DNA of 14,221 nucleotides from JBLIOB01 sp047639575 (GTDB lineage Bacteria > Bacteroidota > Bacteroidia > Flavobacteriales_D > Parvicellaceae): NCBI GenBank assembly GCA_047639575.1, contig JBLIOB010000093.1, positions 1-14,221 of the forward strand, in the 5' to 3' direction. The position numbers and the translations under genes are program-made. Of the stretch, positions 14,162 to 14,221 are shown piece by piece. The notes beneath the pieces were generated by a model. The model did no database searches and was not told where the DNA came from. It was given only the letters and a program-made list of their open reading frames with translations. Position 1 is the first letter of the stretch. Every line of letters begins with the position of its first letter.

Positions 14162-14221
14162 TTGAGCGAAAAGGAGATAGAATATCGCTATGAGCGAAAA
14201 TATTACGTGGAACAAATGAAC
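14162..14221 (+). CDS. VTC-domain protein (polyphosphate-polymerase-like), 5' end only
   Basis: The first 20 codons are present before the window ends. They read SEKEIEYRYERKYYVEQMN after the initiator. The YRYERKYYV stretch is the opening strand of VTC domains, members of the triphosphate tunnel (CYTH-like) superfamily that includes the polyphosphate polymerase core of yeast VTC4. The CotH stop lies immediately upstream in the same frame, so the start is the TTG at 14162 directly after TAA; the first in-frame ATG (14216) would lose the strand. A different frame from ATG 14191 encodes only eight residues. Gene order DUF4956, CotH, VTC supports the call. Whether the enzyme makes polyphosphate cannot be judged from this part. 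Confidence 0.75.
   Translation, partial: MSEKEIEYRYERKYYVEQMN

Noticed and set aside
14191..14217. ATG at 14191 as the start of the last gene
   Set aside because: That frame stops after eight codons, whereas the TTG frame at 14162 reads the YRYERKYYV opening of a VTC domain through to the window edge.

Overview
The window looks like the chromosome of a low-GC member of the Bacteroidota, probably a marine or freshwater Flavobacteriales-type bacterium. The reasons are the TAnnTTTG-type -7 promoter motif close to several starts, the near absence of Shine-Dalgarno sequences, abundant lipoproteins, and the families present (AlgI-like MBOAT with an SGNH partner, DUF4956-CotH-VTC, short MOSC and FrnE-like DsbA proteins). 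The assignment is inferred from the sequence alone.

Region 1 (1-5709) is an accessory, rearranged zone. It opens with the 5' part of a minus-strand zinc-ribbon transposase that has its own promoter and a frame break in an A7 run. Next is a truncated copy of a MOSC-domain gene (471-692). A large leucine-rich-repeat lipoprotein follows (752-2836), then a gene broken by two frameshifts (2882-3377). On the minus strand lie a SixA-like histidine phosphatase coupled to the C-terminal third of an AlkB-type alkane hydroxylase, some small ORFs, and a complete IS1595-family insertion sequence (4664-5651).

Region 1 is bounded by a 293-bp direct repeat, 369-661 and 5710-6002, with five differences and no gaps. 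The repeat carries the promoter and first 63 codons of the MOSC gene. Recombination between the copies would remove 5341 bp and leave one intact MOSC gene.

Region 2 (5812-10734) is a co-oriented run of intact plus-strand genes: the full MOSC protein, a FrnE/DsbA-like thiol oxidoreductase, a YhcH/NanQ-like protein, an AlgI-like membrane O-acyltransferase with its SGNH partner (a surface-polysaccharide acylation pair), and an unrecognised lipoprotein with possible Cys/His catalytic motifs.

Region 3 (10839-14221) is a tightly coupled operon: a DUF4956 membrane protein, a membrane-anchored CotH-family kinase fused to a right-handed beta-helix, and the first 20 codons of a VTC-domain (polyphosphate-polymerase-like) protein. 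The CotH gene starts with a GTG overlapping the DUF4956 stop, and the VTC gene starts with a TTG directly after the CotH stop. DUF4956, CotH and VTC genes are a recurrent bacterial gene neighbourhood of poorly defined function. This module is the most interesting functional system in the window.
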